Source: DUML01 sp050949905 (lineage in GTDB: Bacteria; Bacillota; Desulfitobacteriia; Desulfitobacteriales; Syntrophobotulaceae). Taken from it: 64,000 nucleotides of DNA. Of this stretch, positions 1 to 8,631 are shown piece by piece (the first letter of the stretch is position 1; every line of letters begins with the position of its first letter). The stretch is from assembly GCA_050949905.1 (NCBI GenBank), contig JBMNGP010000006.1, positions 124,001-188,000 of the forward strand, given 5' to 3'. Below the pieces are notes generated by a model. It had not been told where the DNA came from and did not search any database. It saw nothing but the letters and a program-made list of their open reading frames with translations. The translations under genes were made by a program, and so were the position numbers.

Positions 1-188
1 GTAGCCCTGGCATAACCGTCGGCAGCATGAATAGCTCCCTGTTCATGTCGAGGCAAAATATGAGGGTATTCAGCTAAAAATAAAGCATCATATAAGGTTA
101 AGACGGCTCCACCCGGATAACCAAATACGACTTCAACATTTTCTTGTCTAAGGCATTCTATTACAGCTTGGGCGCCGGTCATTTTCAT
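1..188 (-). CDS. ilvB: Acetolactate synthase large subunit, N-terminal part
   Basis: Only the first 62 codons lie in the window; the gene continues beyond position 1. The product is the ThDP-dependent enzyme of branched-chain amino acid synthesis (pyruvate to 2-acetolactate, or to 2-aceto-2-hydroxybutyrate with 2-oxobutyrate). The visible N terminus starts MKMTGAQAVIECL, followed by the FGYPGGAVL segment and RHEQGAIHAADGYAR, which holds the conserved ThDP-activating glutamate. The ATG at 186-188 sits behind a GGAGAGGAG site. It follows a metallo-hydrolase gene on the same strand but has its own good promoter, so it is probably the first gene of an ilv operon. Call rests on motif recognition and is firm for the family. 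Confidence 0.93.
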   Translation of the reverse strand, partial: MKMTGAQAVIECLRQENVEVVFGYPGGAVLTLYDALFLAEYPHILPRHEQGAIHAADGYARA

Positions 189-261
189 TAATTGTCTCCT
201 CTCCTTTCTCTAAGTATTATAGTACAGATGAGAAATAAATGCACTATATTAATAATACTAT

Positions 262-291
262 TTTATAATTATATGATATTTTATTTGTCAA
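262..291 (-). promoter_or_regulatory. Sigma-A-type promoter for ilvB
   Basis: On the minus strand TTGACA (286-291) is followed after 18 bp by TATAAA (262-267). The -35 box overlaps the stop codon of the upstream metallo-hydrolase gene. A second TATAAT-like box lies closer to ilvB near 219-224 with a poor -35. The positions are read directly; activity is inferred. Confidence 0.6.
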
Positions 292-1019
292 ATCACTATG
301 GTTTTATTAATCTCAGCTAAATGGATGCGGCCTTGATAATATTGGGCAGCTTCCTCAGACATTCTACTAATCACACCCAGATGCGGAAAATGAGTCAAGA
401 GAAGTTCTTTAGCTCCGGCCGCTTGAGCTAACTCCGCGGTTTCCTTGCTGGTCATATGGCCGGGAAACATTCCTTCTTCGTGGGCAAAAAGGCTCGTTTC
501 ACAGACTAAAAGATCTGCGCCTTGACAAAAGTCTGTAATTTGGGAGCGGGGCCCCAAATCACCGGTATAGACCAATACTTTATCCTGATAGGCGAACCTC
601 ATGGCTAGATTATATTCTTCATGAACCGTTTGCCGAAAAGTAACATTTAAATCACCAATACTTACAGTTAGGTCGGGATGAATTTCTTTGCCAACAGTAT
701 ATTCCCTAAAGCTTAATTCCGAGAATCTTGGGGAATCCTTATGCCCATAAACCGGCAAAGGTTCACTCCTTTTCTTAAATACATAAGCAAATTTACTGGC
801 ATACAATAAACAACCTAAATCAGCGATATGATCATAATGATAGTGAGAAATAAAAACAGCCGTTAAATCTTCCGGACGGATAATTTTTAATAAATTGGTT
901 AAGACTCCGCTTCCACAATCCAAGAGAATTTTATGTTTATCGGTTTCCAACAAATAACCGGCAGTAGCTTCCCCAGGCTCGGGATAAGCCCCCCAGCGCC
1001 CTAAAACAGTAATCTTCAT
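288..1019 (-). CDS. Metallo-beta-lactamase fold hydrolase (YhfI/RNase Z-like)
   Basis: A 243-residue cytoplasmic protein without signal peptide or membrane segments. The metal-binding signature HYHYDH is at about residues 59-64, with further ligands in the VYTGDLGP region and a late LTHFPH. The N terminus MKITVLGRWGAYPEPG resembles the YhfI group of Firmicute MBL hydrolases, which are related to RNase Z and phosphodiesterases; the substrate cannot be told from sequence. The ATG is preceded by AAGGAT at a suitable distance. It lies downstream of secF on the same strand with a 143-bp gap containing a weak terminator-like hairpin, so it may be its own unit. Family call is solid; function is open. 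Confidence 0.8.
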   Translation of the reverse strand: MKITVLGRWGAYPEPGEATAGYLLETDKHKILLDCGSGVLTNLLKIIRPEDLTAVFISHYHYDHIADLGCLLYASKFAYVFKKRSEPLPVYGHKDSPRFSELSFREYTVGKEIHPDLTVSIGDLNVTFRQTVHEEYNLAMRFAYQDKVLVYTGDLGPRSQITDFCQGADLLVCETSLFAHEEGMFPGHMTSKETAELAQAAGAKELLLTHFPHLGVISRMSEEAAQYYQGRIHLAEINKTIVI

Positions 1020-1059
1020 CTCAAGCCATCCTTTCTTAATATGTAGGTAAACAAAGAAC

Positions 1060-1074
1060 CTCGGAAAATCCGAG
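1060..1074 (-). terminator. Weak terminator-like hairpin after secF
   Basis: Perfect 6-bp stem CTCGGA / TCCGAG with a 3-nt loop, followed on the minus strand by a moderately U-rich run (GTTCTTTGTTT). It lies between secF and the metallo-hydrolase gene. The stem is short, so termination would be partial at best. Confidence 0.35.
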
Positions 1075-1162
1075 ATCCCTTGTCTTTATTATAAGCATAA
1101 TCTTCTGTCTAAATTCCCCTGGCAATAAAATTAAGGCAGAGAATTATTATCGTTATATACCC

Positions 1163-2161
1163 TTAGGCTTCCACAGTTTTATTTTTCCGACCTGCTCCGC
1201 CAAAGCGGTTTCTTAACTCTATGACAAGCTGGCTGGCAATAAAGATGGAAGAATAGGCACCACTAAATACTCCGATAATCATTGCTAATGAGAAAATCCT
1301 GGTGCTATCTCCACCTAAAAGGAAAATTGCAAGAAGAGCAATTAAGACAGTAACTGAGGTCTTAATCGAACGACCCATTGTCTGCCAAACTGATTTGTCA
1401 ACCATTTCTTCAAAGCTGTCTCGCTTCTTCAGCCTCTTTTCATTTTCCCGAATGCGGTCAAATATTACGACTGTATCATTTATAGAGTAACCAAAGATTG
1501 TAAGAATAGCTGCAATAAAAGCGGCATCGATTTCCCATTGGAAAATGGAAAATATCCCCAAAGTAACAAAGATATCATGGAGAAGGGCAACTACTCCGGA
1601 AAAAGCAAAAATAAAACGGAAACGGAAAGCAATGTAAAGCAAAATGAGAATTGAAGCAACGACTAATGCTTTGACGGCTCCGCTCTGGAGTTCGGCTCCG
1701 ATGGCTGGCCCAACCTTATCTTCCTTAAGATTATTCCTGTCAAATTCCCCTGCTTCTGTTTCCAGAGCTGAAAGAAGTGCATCTCGTTTTTCATCATCCA
1801 GTACATCCGTCCTGATTAGGACTTCAGTATTGCCTTCGGACAATTGAACCTGACCGGAAAGACCGACCGAATCCAAGGCTTTGGAAACTTGGGACTGGGA
1901 TACCGGTTGATTAAACGTTATATCAAACATCGAGCCGCCTTTAAAGTCAATACCCAGATTCAAACCTTGTACAAAAAGAGAAATGATCCCAGGAATCAAA
2001 AACAGCAAAGAGATAGCAAACCAAATATAACGCCTTTTGACAATGTTAAAATATAACCTATGTTCCTTTTTGACTTCTTCATAAGTCGCTTCCCCGGCAG
2101 CAGGAGTAATTTTTTCTGCAGGTTTCTGTTCTGTTTTCTGCTCAGTATATTTCTTAGCCAT
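1163..2161 (-). CDS. secF: Protein translocase subunit SecF
   Basis: A 332-residue inner-membrane protein of the SecDF complex, which uses the proton gradient to pull exported proteins out of the SecYEG channel. A lysine-rich cytoplasmic start is followed by a first membrane helix (about residues 47-66), an extracytoplasmic P1-like domain, then a block of five helices. That block holds the family signatures GVVALLHDIFVTLGIF and FGYSINDTVVIFDRIRE. The ATG directly abuts the secD stop codon with no spacer; its ribosome site GGGGGT lies inside secD, so the two are translationally linked. Length is normal for the Firmicute split form of the protein. Confidence 0.95.
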   Translation of the reverse strand: MAKKYTEQKTEQKPAEKITPAAGEATYEEVKKEHRLYFNIVKRRYIWFAISLLFLIPGIISLFVQGLNLGIDFKGGSMFDITFNQPVSQSQVSKALDSVGLSGQVQLSEGNTEVLIRTDVLDDEKRDALLSALETEAGEFDRNNLKEDKVGPAIGAELQSGAVKALVVASILILLYIAFRFRFIFAFSGVVALLHDIFVTLGIFSIFQWEIDAAFIAAILTIFGYSINDTVVIFDRIRENEKRLKKRDSFEEMVDKSVWQTMGRSIKTSVTVLIALLAIFLLGGDSTRIFSLAMIIGVFSGAYSSIFIASQLVIELRNRFGGAGRKNKTVEA

Positions 2162-3403
2162 TTATTTTACCCCCTTTACGCCGAATAAAGCTTTGCTCAT
2201 CCTGGGATTAATACCCACAATCCAACGCATAACCCAGCGTGTAAAGGTTATTGCCGTGAACAGGCTGGCTAAAATACCAATAATCAAAGTAATAGCAAAA
2301 CCTCTGATCGAAGATGATCCAAGAAGGAAAAGCGCACCTGCTGCAAACAAAGTAGTTAGGTTGGAATCAAAAACTGTTAGGAATGCTCTGCTGAATCCCG
2401 CGTCAACAGCAGCTCTTAAAGATTTACCAAGTTTTAATTCCTCTTTAATCCTTTCATAAACAATAATATTTAAATCTACAGCCATACCCAGTGATAAGAC
2501 AAAGCCTGCAATCCCCGGCAAAGTGAGTACCGTCCCTATGGCATATAATCCCCATAACACTATTAAGGAAAATAATACCAGAGCAAAGTTTGCAACCAAA
2601 CCTGGCAAACGATAGAAAACCAACATAAACAGAATAATGAATATTGCTGCATACATACAGGCATCAAGGCTTTTATTCAAGGAATCCGCACCCAGCAAAG
2701 CTCCAACCTGGCGTTTCTCGGCAATACTCATGCTGACCGGCAGTGCACCAGAACGCAAGAGAACTGCATACTGGGCAGCCTCCTCCAAAGAAGAATATCC
2801 TTGAATTTGACCTTCACCGTTAACAATGGGAGACATGACTTCAGGGTTTTGAATCATTTCTTCATCTAGATAAATCCCAATCCGCTGGTTTAAAAAGTCA
2901 GTAGTAATTTTAGCAAATTCCGTAGCGCCTTTGGGTGTAAAGGTAATATGAACCACATAATCAGTTCGTCCGTAAGAATTATCTACTCCGGCTTTAGCGT
3001 CCTTTAATTCTGAACCATCCAGCAGAATATTGCCTTCCGGATCTCTGAAAGTAAGCTTTGCAGTAGTTTTCAGAATATTAACTGCCTCATCCGGATTATC
3101 GATCCCGGCAAGCTCGACAATAACTCTTTTTCTCACATTATCAACTTGAATATAAGGCTCAGCCACACCAAGGCCATTAACACGTTGTTCAATAATAGCT
3201 CTGGCTTTAGCCATATCTTCATCTGTTATGGGAGATCCATCTTTTCCTGGTTCGGCTTGCAGGGCCAGGTGAACTCCTCCACGCAAATCAAGTCCCAGCG
3301 GCATCCCGTTTTCCGGATCCGTTAGGGGTTGGATGGAAAAGAAAACCGCAGCTACGACTAATATGACGGCTATCGCGAGTTTTAGTATATTTCCCCGTTT
3401 CAT
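2162..3403 (-). CDS. secD: Protein translocase subunit SecD
   Basis: A 413-residue partner of SecF in the proton-driven export motor. Residues 7-27 form the first membrane helix, followed by the GLDLRGGVHL signature, a large periplasm-side domain, and the C-terminal helix block with GMAVDLNIIVYERIKEEL. The start has a good GGGAGG site. secD normally follows yajC directly; here the two are about 3.5 kb apart because a degenerate IS and an IS1202-like element lie between. The truncated transposase ORF ends only 60 bp upstream of secD, so secD and secF must now be read from a promoter within or beyond the insertions, or depend on readthrough. Confidence 0.95.
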   Translation of the reverse strand: MKRGNILKLAIAVILVVAAVFFSIQPLTDPENGMPLGLDLRGGVHLALQAEPGKDGSPITDEDMAKARAIIEQRVNGLGVAEPYIQVDNVRKRVIVELAGIDNPDEAVNILKTTAKLTFRDPEGNILLDGSELKDAKAGVDNSYGRTDYVVHITFTPKGATEFAKITTDFLNQRIGIYLDEEMIQNPEVMSPIVNGEGQIQGYSSLEEAAQYAVLLRSGALPVSMSIAEKRQVGALLGADSLNKSLDACMYAAIFIILFMLVFYRLPGLVANFALVLFSLIVLWGLYAIGTVLTLPGIAGFVLSLGMAVDLNIIVYERIKEELKLGKSLRAAVDAGFSRAFLTVFDSNLTTLFAAGALFLLGSSSIRGFAITLIIGILASLFTAITFTRWVMRWIVGINPRMSKALFGVKGVK

Positions 3404-3462
3404 TCTCGTTCCTCCCTAATAAACTCTGAATGGGACTTGCCCATACAAATTTCATTATATCC

Positions 3463-4218
3463 CTACGACGCTTTAAGTGTCAATCTAGTAATTAAGAATT
3501 CGCTAAGTAGAGGAAGGGTAATTCCGTTGTCCAAGACCAGAACCGATTCCAATACATAGACATAATACTGCGGAAATTTTTCTTCACCGCCTACATGCCG
3601 TCTCATGCAGTTATCATCCCATTTGTAATCTCGAAATAGCTTCTGTGTTCCATCGATAGCAACTAAGTAGTTTTTTCGGATTAAGTAATTCTGAAACTTC
3701 TTTCTCCGGATAAGATCCTTCAAAAGTTCAATCATACTTTCTTGTATTTCCGAAACATCGATCCTTTCCAGTAATCGCGCCAGTGTGTCTGCGTGGGGCA
3801 AGGTTTCTAATTCCGGAAACATTGCCTGGAGATTCTCAAATTGAATTCGGGTCATCGATCGATTAACTTCCCGCCTCGACCCGCTTTGTAGCACAAACAT
3901 GAGTATTCCATAAATCATTAATACGGCTATTTTGTGTTTTATGCTTCCTGGTTTTCTGGGATCGTTAATCTTGCTAAGCTTTTGGAGTAAGCTTGGCAGC
4001 ATCTGGCGGTATACCATGACGACTTTTTCAAAGGTATCCTGTTGTTCTTTTTGCTCTTCTTCGACACTCCCTCCAACGTTCAAACGGTTCGGCAGGGCAG
4101 CCTTCTTTTTCTTTTCTTCGTAAACAACTGGACTTGCTTTCCTAGAGCGCACACGTTCCAGCATCTTTTCTTCCTGGGTATTTTGCTTCTTTTCTCGCTT
4201 TGCTTTAGACTTGCTCAT
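3463..4218 (-). pseudogene. IS4-like DDE transposase, C-terminal half missing
   Basis: A 251-residue ORF with a lysine/glutamate-rich N terminus, the conserved INDPRKPGSIKHKIAVLMIYGILMF type segment (residues 84-108), and the first catalytic aspartate in LVAIDGTQ (D189). The reading frame stays family-like to LPLLSEFL and then changes to a short tail (ITRLTLKAS). The second catalytic Asp and the Glu regions are absent, so the element was cut near position 3490, just upstream of secD. Its ATG overlaps the TGA of the DUF4338 gene by 4 nt (ATGA), the arrangement of a two-gene insertion sequence. It cannot be an active transposase. Confidence 0.75.
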
Positions 4219-5015
4219 TCAGGATTCACAACCTTGTAATGTTCTTCTCCTTTTAAGCAAGCCTTGAAATTTTCTTGCAAAGGGTACATGAAAATCATTT
4301 TCTTAGAAAGAGGTTCTGACTCTACTCTAGTTCGTCCGCTTCCTTTGGTTTCTCCTAGATAGATCCAGTTCGATGCTTTGTAGCACGTCCCGTTAAAATG
4401 GTCTGTATCCACAAACGTTTCTAATAAGACGGGCGCATAGCAGTATTCTCTGAGCCAGTCCTGCTGAATTTGCTTTACGGCAAGAGAGAGTGCTTTGCTT
4501 GCTAGATTGCGTATATGAACCCATGGAAAAATTAAAAAGCGACTGTTGTTTACAATTAAATGAAGGCGAACTTTTCGATCCTCCTTTGTCCAGCCAATCC
4601 ATTGGTCCCTATCTTCTAGGGACCACGCCGATGCTGAGAATTGAAGGCAGCCAAGTTCTTTGTCCCCTGATTTTACAAAATAGTGTAGACGCGAACCAAA
4701 GACCCACTTGTCCCCGAGCATATGATACTGATTCACGTAGGAACGCCATCGTTTCAATTCTTCACCGGGTTCAGCAATGACTAACTGCATGGGTTCATAG
4801 TTTCGGATATCTCCACTAATTTCATCGGTGTTAAATTTAATTTCGGGAATATGGACTCTTTGTTTACGTTGCAGTGAGGGTTTGATGGGTGGCAGCTGTA
4901 CTATCCCATCGGCTTCTAATCGATCAAAAAGATCTTTACATTGCTTCATTTTTGCTCGTCCAGCAGGGGTTGTCCAATTTAAGATTTCACAAACCGTTCC
5001 AGCGAGCTCACTTAT
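4215..5015 (-). pseudogene. DUF4338 (DruA-family) gene of a degenerate insertion sequence, start missing
   Basis: The longest ATG-started frame is 4215-4949 (244 residues). It carries typical DUF4338 blocks: YEPMQLVIAEP, GCLQFSASAW, RFLIFPWVHIRNLASK, YAPVLLETFVD and GTCYKASNWIYLGETKG. The frame also reads on upstream of that ATG for 22 family-like codons (ISELAGTVCEILNWTTPAGR) to a stop at about 5016, with no start codon. The 5' end therefore appears truncated. DUF4338 is the domain named DruA in the Druantia phage-defence system, but the same domain occurs beside transposases. Here it directly precedes, and overlaps, a transposase gene, so an IS accessory role is more likely than defence. 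Confidence 0.7.
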
Positions 5016-5072
5016 TTAGCTTGATGGATTATATATAACTATTAATTATATTCTGGAAAGAAAAATAAAGCA

Positions 5073-5092
5073 AGTAAACCGCCACTTGCATG
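5073..5092. repeat. Left copy of 20-bp direct repeat flanking the IS1202-like element
   Basis: Identical to 6773-6792. The central 17 bp (GTAAACCGCCACTTGCA) lie outside both element ends and are best read as the target-site duplication; the outer bases coincide with the element's TG...CA ends. Members of the IS1202 group are known for unusually long target duplications. Confidence 0.75.
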
Positions 5093-5170
5093 TTGTTAAT
5101 CTGTGATAATGTCATGGTATAACTCATCAGGTAAAATGTCATCCCCCATGGAAAGGTATATAATGGGAGG

Positions 5171-6502
5171 ATGAAATTAGAAATGAGTAAAGAAGAAGCT
5201 AGAAAAATAACTATTATCGAAGAGCTTTTAGCAGGAAGGTTCACAAATCGTCAGGCAGCAGAACTCTTAGACCTCAGTGTCAGACAAGTGCAACGGATGA
5301 AAAAGGAGGCATCCAACAATGGGGTTTTGAGTATACTGCATAAGAATAGAGGGCGTAAACCTGCTAATGCAATCGATCCTGAAGTTGCTAGCGCGATCTG
5401 TCATATTTATGAGACAGAATTAAATGGCTATAACTTCTGTCATGCTACTGATGTTCTTGCTGAAGAAAATGGTATATTTGTGTCTGTCAGCACTGTCTCC
5501 AGATACCTTAAAGCTAAGGGGATTCGCTCCCCTAAGGCTAAACGCAGACCTAAGAAACATCGCTCCAGGAATGCTAGAGAAAGAGAAGGAGAATTGGTCT
5601 TAATGGATGCTTCCAGCTTCGATTGGCTTTGCAATGGCTCTTATCTACACTTGCATGGTGCCATTGACGATGCTACCGGTCGCATCCTGGCTCTTCATTT
5701 CGAAAAAGAGGAAACTTTTGAAGGTTACTGTGAATTGATATTCCAGATGAATCGAGATGGTCACTTACCAAGAGAAATCTACACCGATGGAAGAAGTATC
5801 TTTGCTTATGACAGTAAGAAGAAAAAGAAACTGTCAATTGCCGAGGAATTGGCCGGTAAAACAGAAAAACAACCTCACTTCGCCAGAGCTCTAAAAGAGC
5901 TAAATATATTATTGATTATTGCTAAGTCTGCTCAAGCTAAAGGTGGTATTGAAAGACTCTGGGAGACCTTGCAGGATCGCTTGGTTAAAGATATGAAACG
6001 TAAAGGCATTACTACTACTGAGCAGGCTAATGAATTCCTCAAACACTATATTCCTTATTACAACCGCAAATTCGCCGTCCAAGCTGCTAAACCAGAGAAA
6101 GCTTATTTGCCTAAAGTAGATTTAGCCCAAATTCAACTTATTTTTTCTAAACAGGTTACAAGAAAGCTTGATTCGGGATTATCCTTTTCTTTTGAAGGCC
6201 AGAAATATCGTCTCCCGGTTTATGTCAATAGTAAGAGAGTACCTGCATCTCCTCATGACACGATTACTGTAGCAATTAGTAAGCACATCGGGATACAGGT
6301 ACTTCTCAAAGGCTTCGTTATTAAACCCGAACCGCTTAAAACTCAGCCTAAGGAAAGTATAGTACAAATGCCCCCTCAACTCAAATCTCAATGCAAACAG
6401 CCTCTTCAACCCCAGTGCAAACCTAAAAATAAATCGCCTTGGTTTAACTATACTGAGATGTTCTATTCTAAAAGCAAGCTATCCAGTTTTCGTTTAGAAT
6501 AG
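5171..6502 (+). CDS. ISNCY (IS1202-group) transposase
   Basis: A 443-residue transposase. Residues 15-60 form a helix-turn-helix (RQAAELLDLSVRQVQRMKK) followed by HKNRGRKPA. The integrase-like core has the three expected acidic residues: D146 in LVLMDASS, D206 in IYTDGRS and E261 in KGGIERLWETLQDRL. The C-terminal domain ends in a glutamine/lysine/proline-rich tail. Length and motifs are complete, so it is probably functional. It reads on the plus strand, against the surrounding operon. GGGAGG lies directly before the first ATG at 5171, which is very close; the second in-frame ATG at 5183 would give a longer spacing, so the exact start is uncertain. Confidence 0.88.
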   Translation: MKLEMSKEEARKITIIEELLAGRFTNRQAAELLDLSVRQVQRMKKEASNNGVLSILHKNRGRKPANAIDPEVASAICHIYETELNGYNFCHATDVLAEENGIFVSVSTVSRYLKAKGIRSPKAKRRPKKHRSRNAREREGELVLMDASSFDWLCNGSYLHLHGAIDDATGRILALHFEKEETFEGYCELIFQMNRDGHLPREIYTDGRSIFAYDSKKKKKLSIAEELAGKTEKQPHFARALKELNILLIIAKSAQAKGGIERLWETLQDRLVKDMKRKGITTTEQANEFLKHYIPYYNRKFAVQAAKPEKAYLPKVDLAQIQLIFSKQVTRKLDSGLSFSFEGQKYRLPVYVNSKRVPASPHDTITVAISKHIGIQVLLKGFVIKPEPLKTQPKESIVQMPPQLKSQCKQPLQPQCKPKNKSPWFNYTEMFYSKSKLSSFRLE

Positions 6503-6548
6503 CTGTTCTAAAGCAATGTTTAGTGAATTACTGTATTGGATCTTCTCT

Positions 6549-6720
6549 TGTGGCAGCTGTCAAGGGCAAGCGAAGCGAAGTTCATCGGAGGCGAAGCCGT
6601 AGACCCTTGACAGCATGTATAGCCCAAAACCCTATTGCCCAAAGGCCATTACAAATGGCCTTCTGCCACCCGGCGAGGGACGGTTTCCTTGCTCCGAATC
6701 CTTCAAGGGGGGATGACATT
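6549..6720 (+). other. Structured non-coding right end of the IS1202-like element
   Basis: This stretch lies between the transposase stop and the element's right end. It contains nested inverted repeats: GTGGCAG (from about 6550) pairs with CTGCCAC (about 6663); GCTGTCAAGGG pairs with CCCTTGACAGC; and the perfect hairpin AAGGCCAT / ATGGCCTT closes a 5-nt loop. Two GCGAAGC-like repeats lie in the inner loop. No ORF of note. The hairpins could terminate transposase transcription or act as a strand-specific end structure; this is inference. Confidence 0.45.
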
Positions 6721-6772
6721 TCTGCTGACTAGTTATATTGCTTTAGGGGTGACATTTTTGCTGATTATTGAC

Positions 6773-6808
6773 AGTAAACCGCCACTTGCATGTGAACCGT
6801 CACTTGCA
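6773..6808. repeat. Right copy of the 20-bp direct repeat plus a diverged tandem copy
   Basis: Positions 6773-6792 match 5073-5092 exactly. Directly behind it a second, diverged unit (GTGAACCGTCACTTGCA) differs at two positions from GTAAACCGCCACTTGCA. The original target was therefore already a tandem repeat. Between here and yajC (6809-6898) there is AT-rich sequence with a 16-bp tandem repeat around AATTAGTTGTCTT and nothing else visible. Confidence 0.6.
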
Positions 6809-6898
6809 TTATTTGTTAGATATTAACAATTATTTTTTCTAATTTGAATTAGTTGTCTTCCTTAATTAGTTGTCTTTTCTTAGGCATAAATTTACTTT

Positions 6899-7270
6899 TT
6901 AAACATTGTCTGAAGTCTCATCCTTAGCTTCCGCCGATTCTTCGGTTTTGGGTTCCTTTCTCAGTTTTACTTTTCTGCTCTTTTTGCCGGATTCCTCTTT
7001 ATAATCCCTGTTTTGAATACTTTGCACCGCAGCTCTTAAAAACTCGAGTTCAACATCTTTGGCCACCTTGATCATTACGGTATCTTCATTAACCTTGGTA
7101 ATAGTACCGTGAATTCCGCCAATAGTAACAACCTTATCTTTTACTTTTAGGCTTTCTAGCATGGCACGACGTTCTTTTTGTTGTTTGCTATTGGGCCTAA
7201 TGATGATAAAGTAAATGATTCCAAAAAAGACTGCAAACCAAAGAAGCATATTCATTAAGCTTTGATCCAT
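6899..7270 (-). CDS. yajC: Preprotein translocase subunit YajC
   Basis: A 123-residue membrane protein that joins SecDF in the holotranslocon. A single membrane helix (about residues 7-26, LLWFAVFFGIIYFIIIRP) is followed by the family signature QQKERRAMLESLKVKDKVVTIGG and a small beta domain. The C-terminal 35 residues are a charged Lys/Glu-rich tail. The ATG follows AGGAGG at good distance. It lies downstream of tgt on the same strand (130-bp gap) and would normally continue into secD, which is now separated by insertions. Confidence 0.93.
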   Translation of the reverse strand: MDQSLMNMLLWFAVFFGIIYFIIIRPNSKQQKERRAMLESLKVKDKVVTIGGIHGTITKVNEDTVMIKVAKDVELEFLRAAVQSIQNRDYKEESGKKSRKVKLRKEPKTEESAEAKDETSDNV

Positions 7271-7400
7271 AAATATAAATCCTCCTTTATGATTGGTGAT
7301 GAGTTTATCGCTTACCTTATATGTAAATGGTTAAGCTTGTCTTGAATGATTATAACATCTTTATGGCTTTTCTACAGCACTAATTTTCATAAAACCAATA

Positions 7401-8522
7401 TTAAATATCATATCCGTAGTCAGTAAAAAACTGCTGGCGGTATTCAGGCAGTTTCTCCTCGGAGATAGCTTGGCGGATTTCTTGCATAACAATCTGCAAA
7501 AAACGCAGATTGTGAATAGTCATCAATCTATGGCCAAATATTTCATCCGCTTTAAGTAAATGCCTGAGATAAGCACGAGAGTAATTCTTACAGGTATAGC
7601 AATCACAAGTGGGATCTACTGGGCTAAAGTCATCTGCATACTCGGCATTGCGTATAACCAGTTTTCCAAAGCGAGTCAGAGCCGTACCGTTGCGTGCTAT
7701 TCTGGTAGGCAAGACACAATCAAACATGTCCACACCACGCATAACACCCTCAATTAAGGCATCAGGTGATCCTACTCCCATCAAATACCTTGGCCGATCT
7801 TCCGGCAGCAAAGGAACGGTATAATCGAGTACTTCGTACATTATTTCCTTGGATTCACCTACACTAAGACCCCCTATAGCGTAGCCTGGCAAATCAAGCT
7901 CAGTTACCTCTTCAGCACTTTGTTTCCGCAAATCTTCAAACATCCCTCCCTGGACAATGCCGAAAAGTGCTTGCCGCTCAGTAGTTGTCAGGGTACTCTT
8001 ACATCTCTTCAGCCAACGTGTAGTCCGCTTGGCAGATTGTTCGGCGTATTCATGTGTAGCCGGATAAGGAGTACACTCGTCAAAGGCCATAACAATATCA
8101 GAACCAAGAGCCATTTGAACTTGAGTGGCAATTTCCGGACTAAGAAATTGTTTGGAGCCATCAAGGTGAGAGCGGAATTCTACGCCTTCTTCCGTAATTT
8201 TCCTCAAATCCCCTAAGCTGAAGACCTGAAACCCACCGCTATCCGTTAGAATGGCGCCATCCCAATTCATAAATTTATGTAGTCCACCGGCCTTTTTTAT
8301 GAGTTCGTGCCCAGGCCTTAAAAAAAGATGATAAGTATTGCTTAAGATTATTTTTGCGCCAATTTCTTGTAATTCTTCTGGGCTCATAGCCTTAACGGTA
8401 GCCTGAGTTCCAACCGGCATGAATACAGGCGTATCGATCACTCCATGAGGAGTAGAGAGCCTTCCCAAACGAGCCCTAGTACGCGTATCTTTCTTTATTA
8501 TTTCCAATTTGACGGCAGCCAA
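7401..8522 (-). CDS. tgt: Queuine/preQ1 tRNA-guanine transglycosylase
   Basis: A 373-residue enzyme that swaps guanine-34 for preQ1 in GUN-anticodon tRNAs (Tyr, His, Asn, Asp), the entry step of queuosine. Visible signatures are TDSGGFQVFSL (catalytic Asp), FGIVQGG, the second Asp in MFDCVLPTRIARNGT, and the zinc site CDCYTC with a later His. The start is TTG, placed 8 nt after a perfect AGGAGG; an out-of-frame ATG between them is too close to be used. It follows queA on the same strand, so the two queuosine steps are co-transcribed. Length is normal. Confidence 0.95.
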   Translation of the reverse strand: MAAVKLEIIKKDTRTRARLGRLSTPHGVIDTPVFMPVGTQATVKAMSPEELQEIGAKIILSNTYHLFLRPGHELIKKAGGLHKFMNWDGAILTDSGGFQVFSLGDLRKITEEGVEFRSHLDGSKQFLSPEIATQVQMALGSDIVMAFDECTPYPATHEYAEQSAKRTTRWLKRCKSTLTTTERQALFGIVQGGMFEDLRKQSAEEVTELDLPGYAIGGLSVGESKEIMYEVLDYTVPLLPEDRPRYLMGVGSPDALIEGVMRGVDMFDCVLPTRIARNGTALTRFGKLVIRNAEYADDFSPVDPTCDCYTCKNYSRAYLRHLLKADEIFGHRLMTIHNLRFLQIVMQEIRQAISEEKLPEYRQQFFTDYGYDI

Positions 8523-8631
8523 AACATTTACCTCCTAAAACTAGAAAATAGCTCCCCTCTGCTTTTTTCAGGGAAGAACAACTAAAGAACCTAATACAAT
8601 ATCCGCAGTCTAATCTCAAAGTTCTAAGTAA

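Larger units (their letters stand above)
5091..6773 (+). mobile_element. ISNCY/IS1202-group insertion sequence
   Basis: A 1.68-kb element with one complete transposase gene. The ends are imperfect inverted repeats: the left starts TGTTGTTAATC, the right reads inward as TGTCAATAATC, and both reach AATGTCA about 18-24 bp in. Each end carries two copies of a subterminal motif of the form AATGTCA(T/C)CCC, likely transposase binding sites. It is flanked by a 17-20 bp direct repeat, so it moved as a unit and is probably recent. It sits between yajC and the DUF4338 IS remnant. Confidence 0.8.

Noticed and set aside
4215..4949. DUF4338 as a working Druantia phage-defence system
   Set aside because: No druB-E or other defence genes are nearby, the gene lacks a proper start, and it is coupled to a transposase remnant.
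5073..6808. Direct repeats at the IS1202-like element as att sites of an island
   Set aside because: They fit a target-site duplication of this IS group and enclose only the one element.
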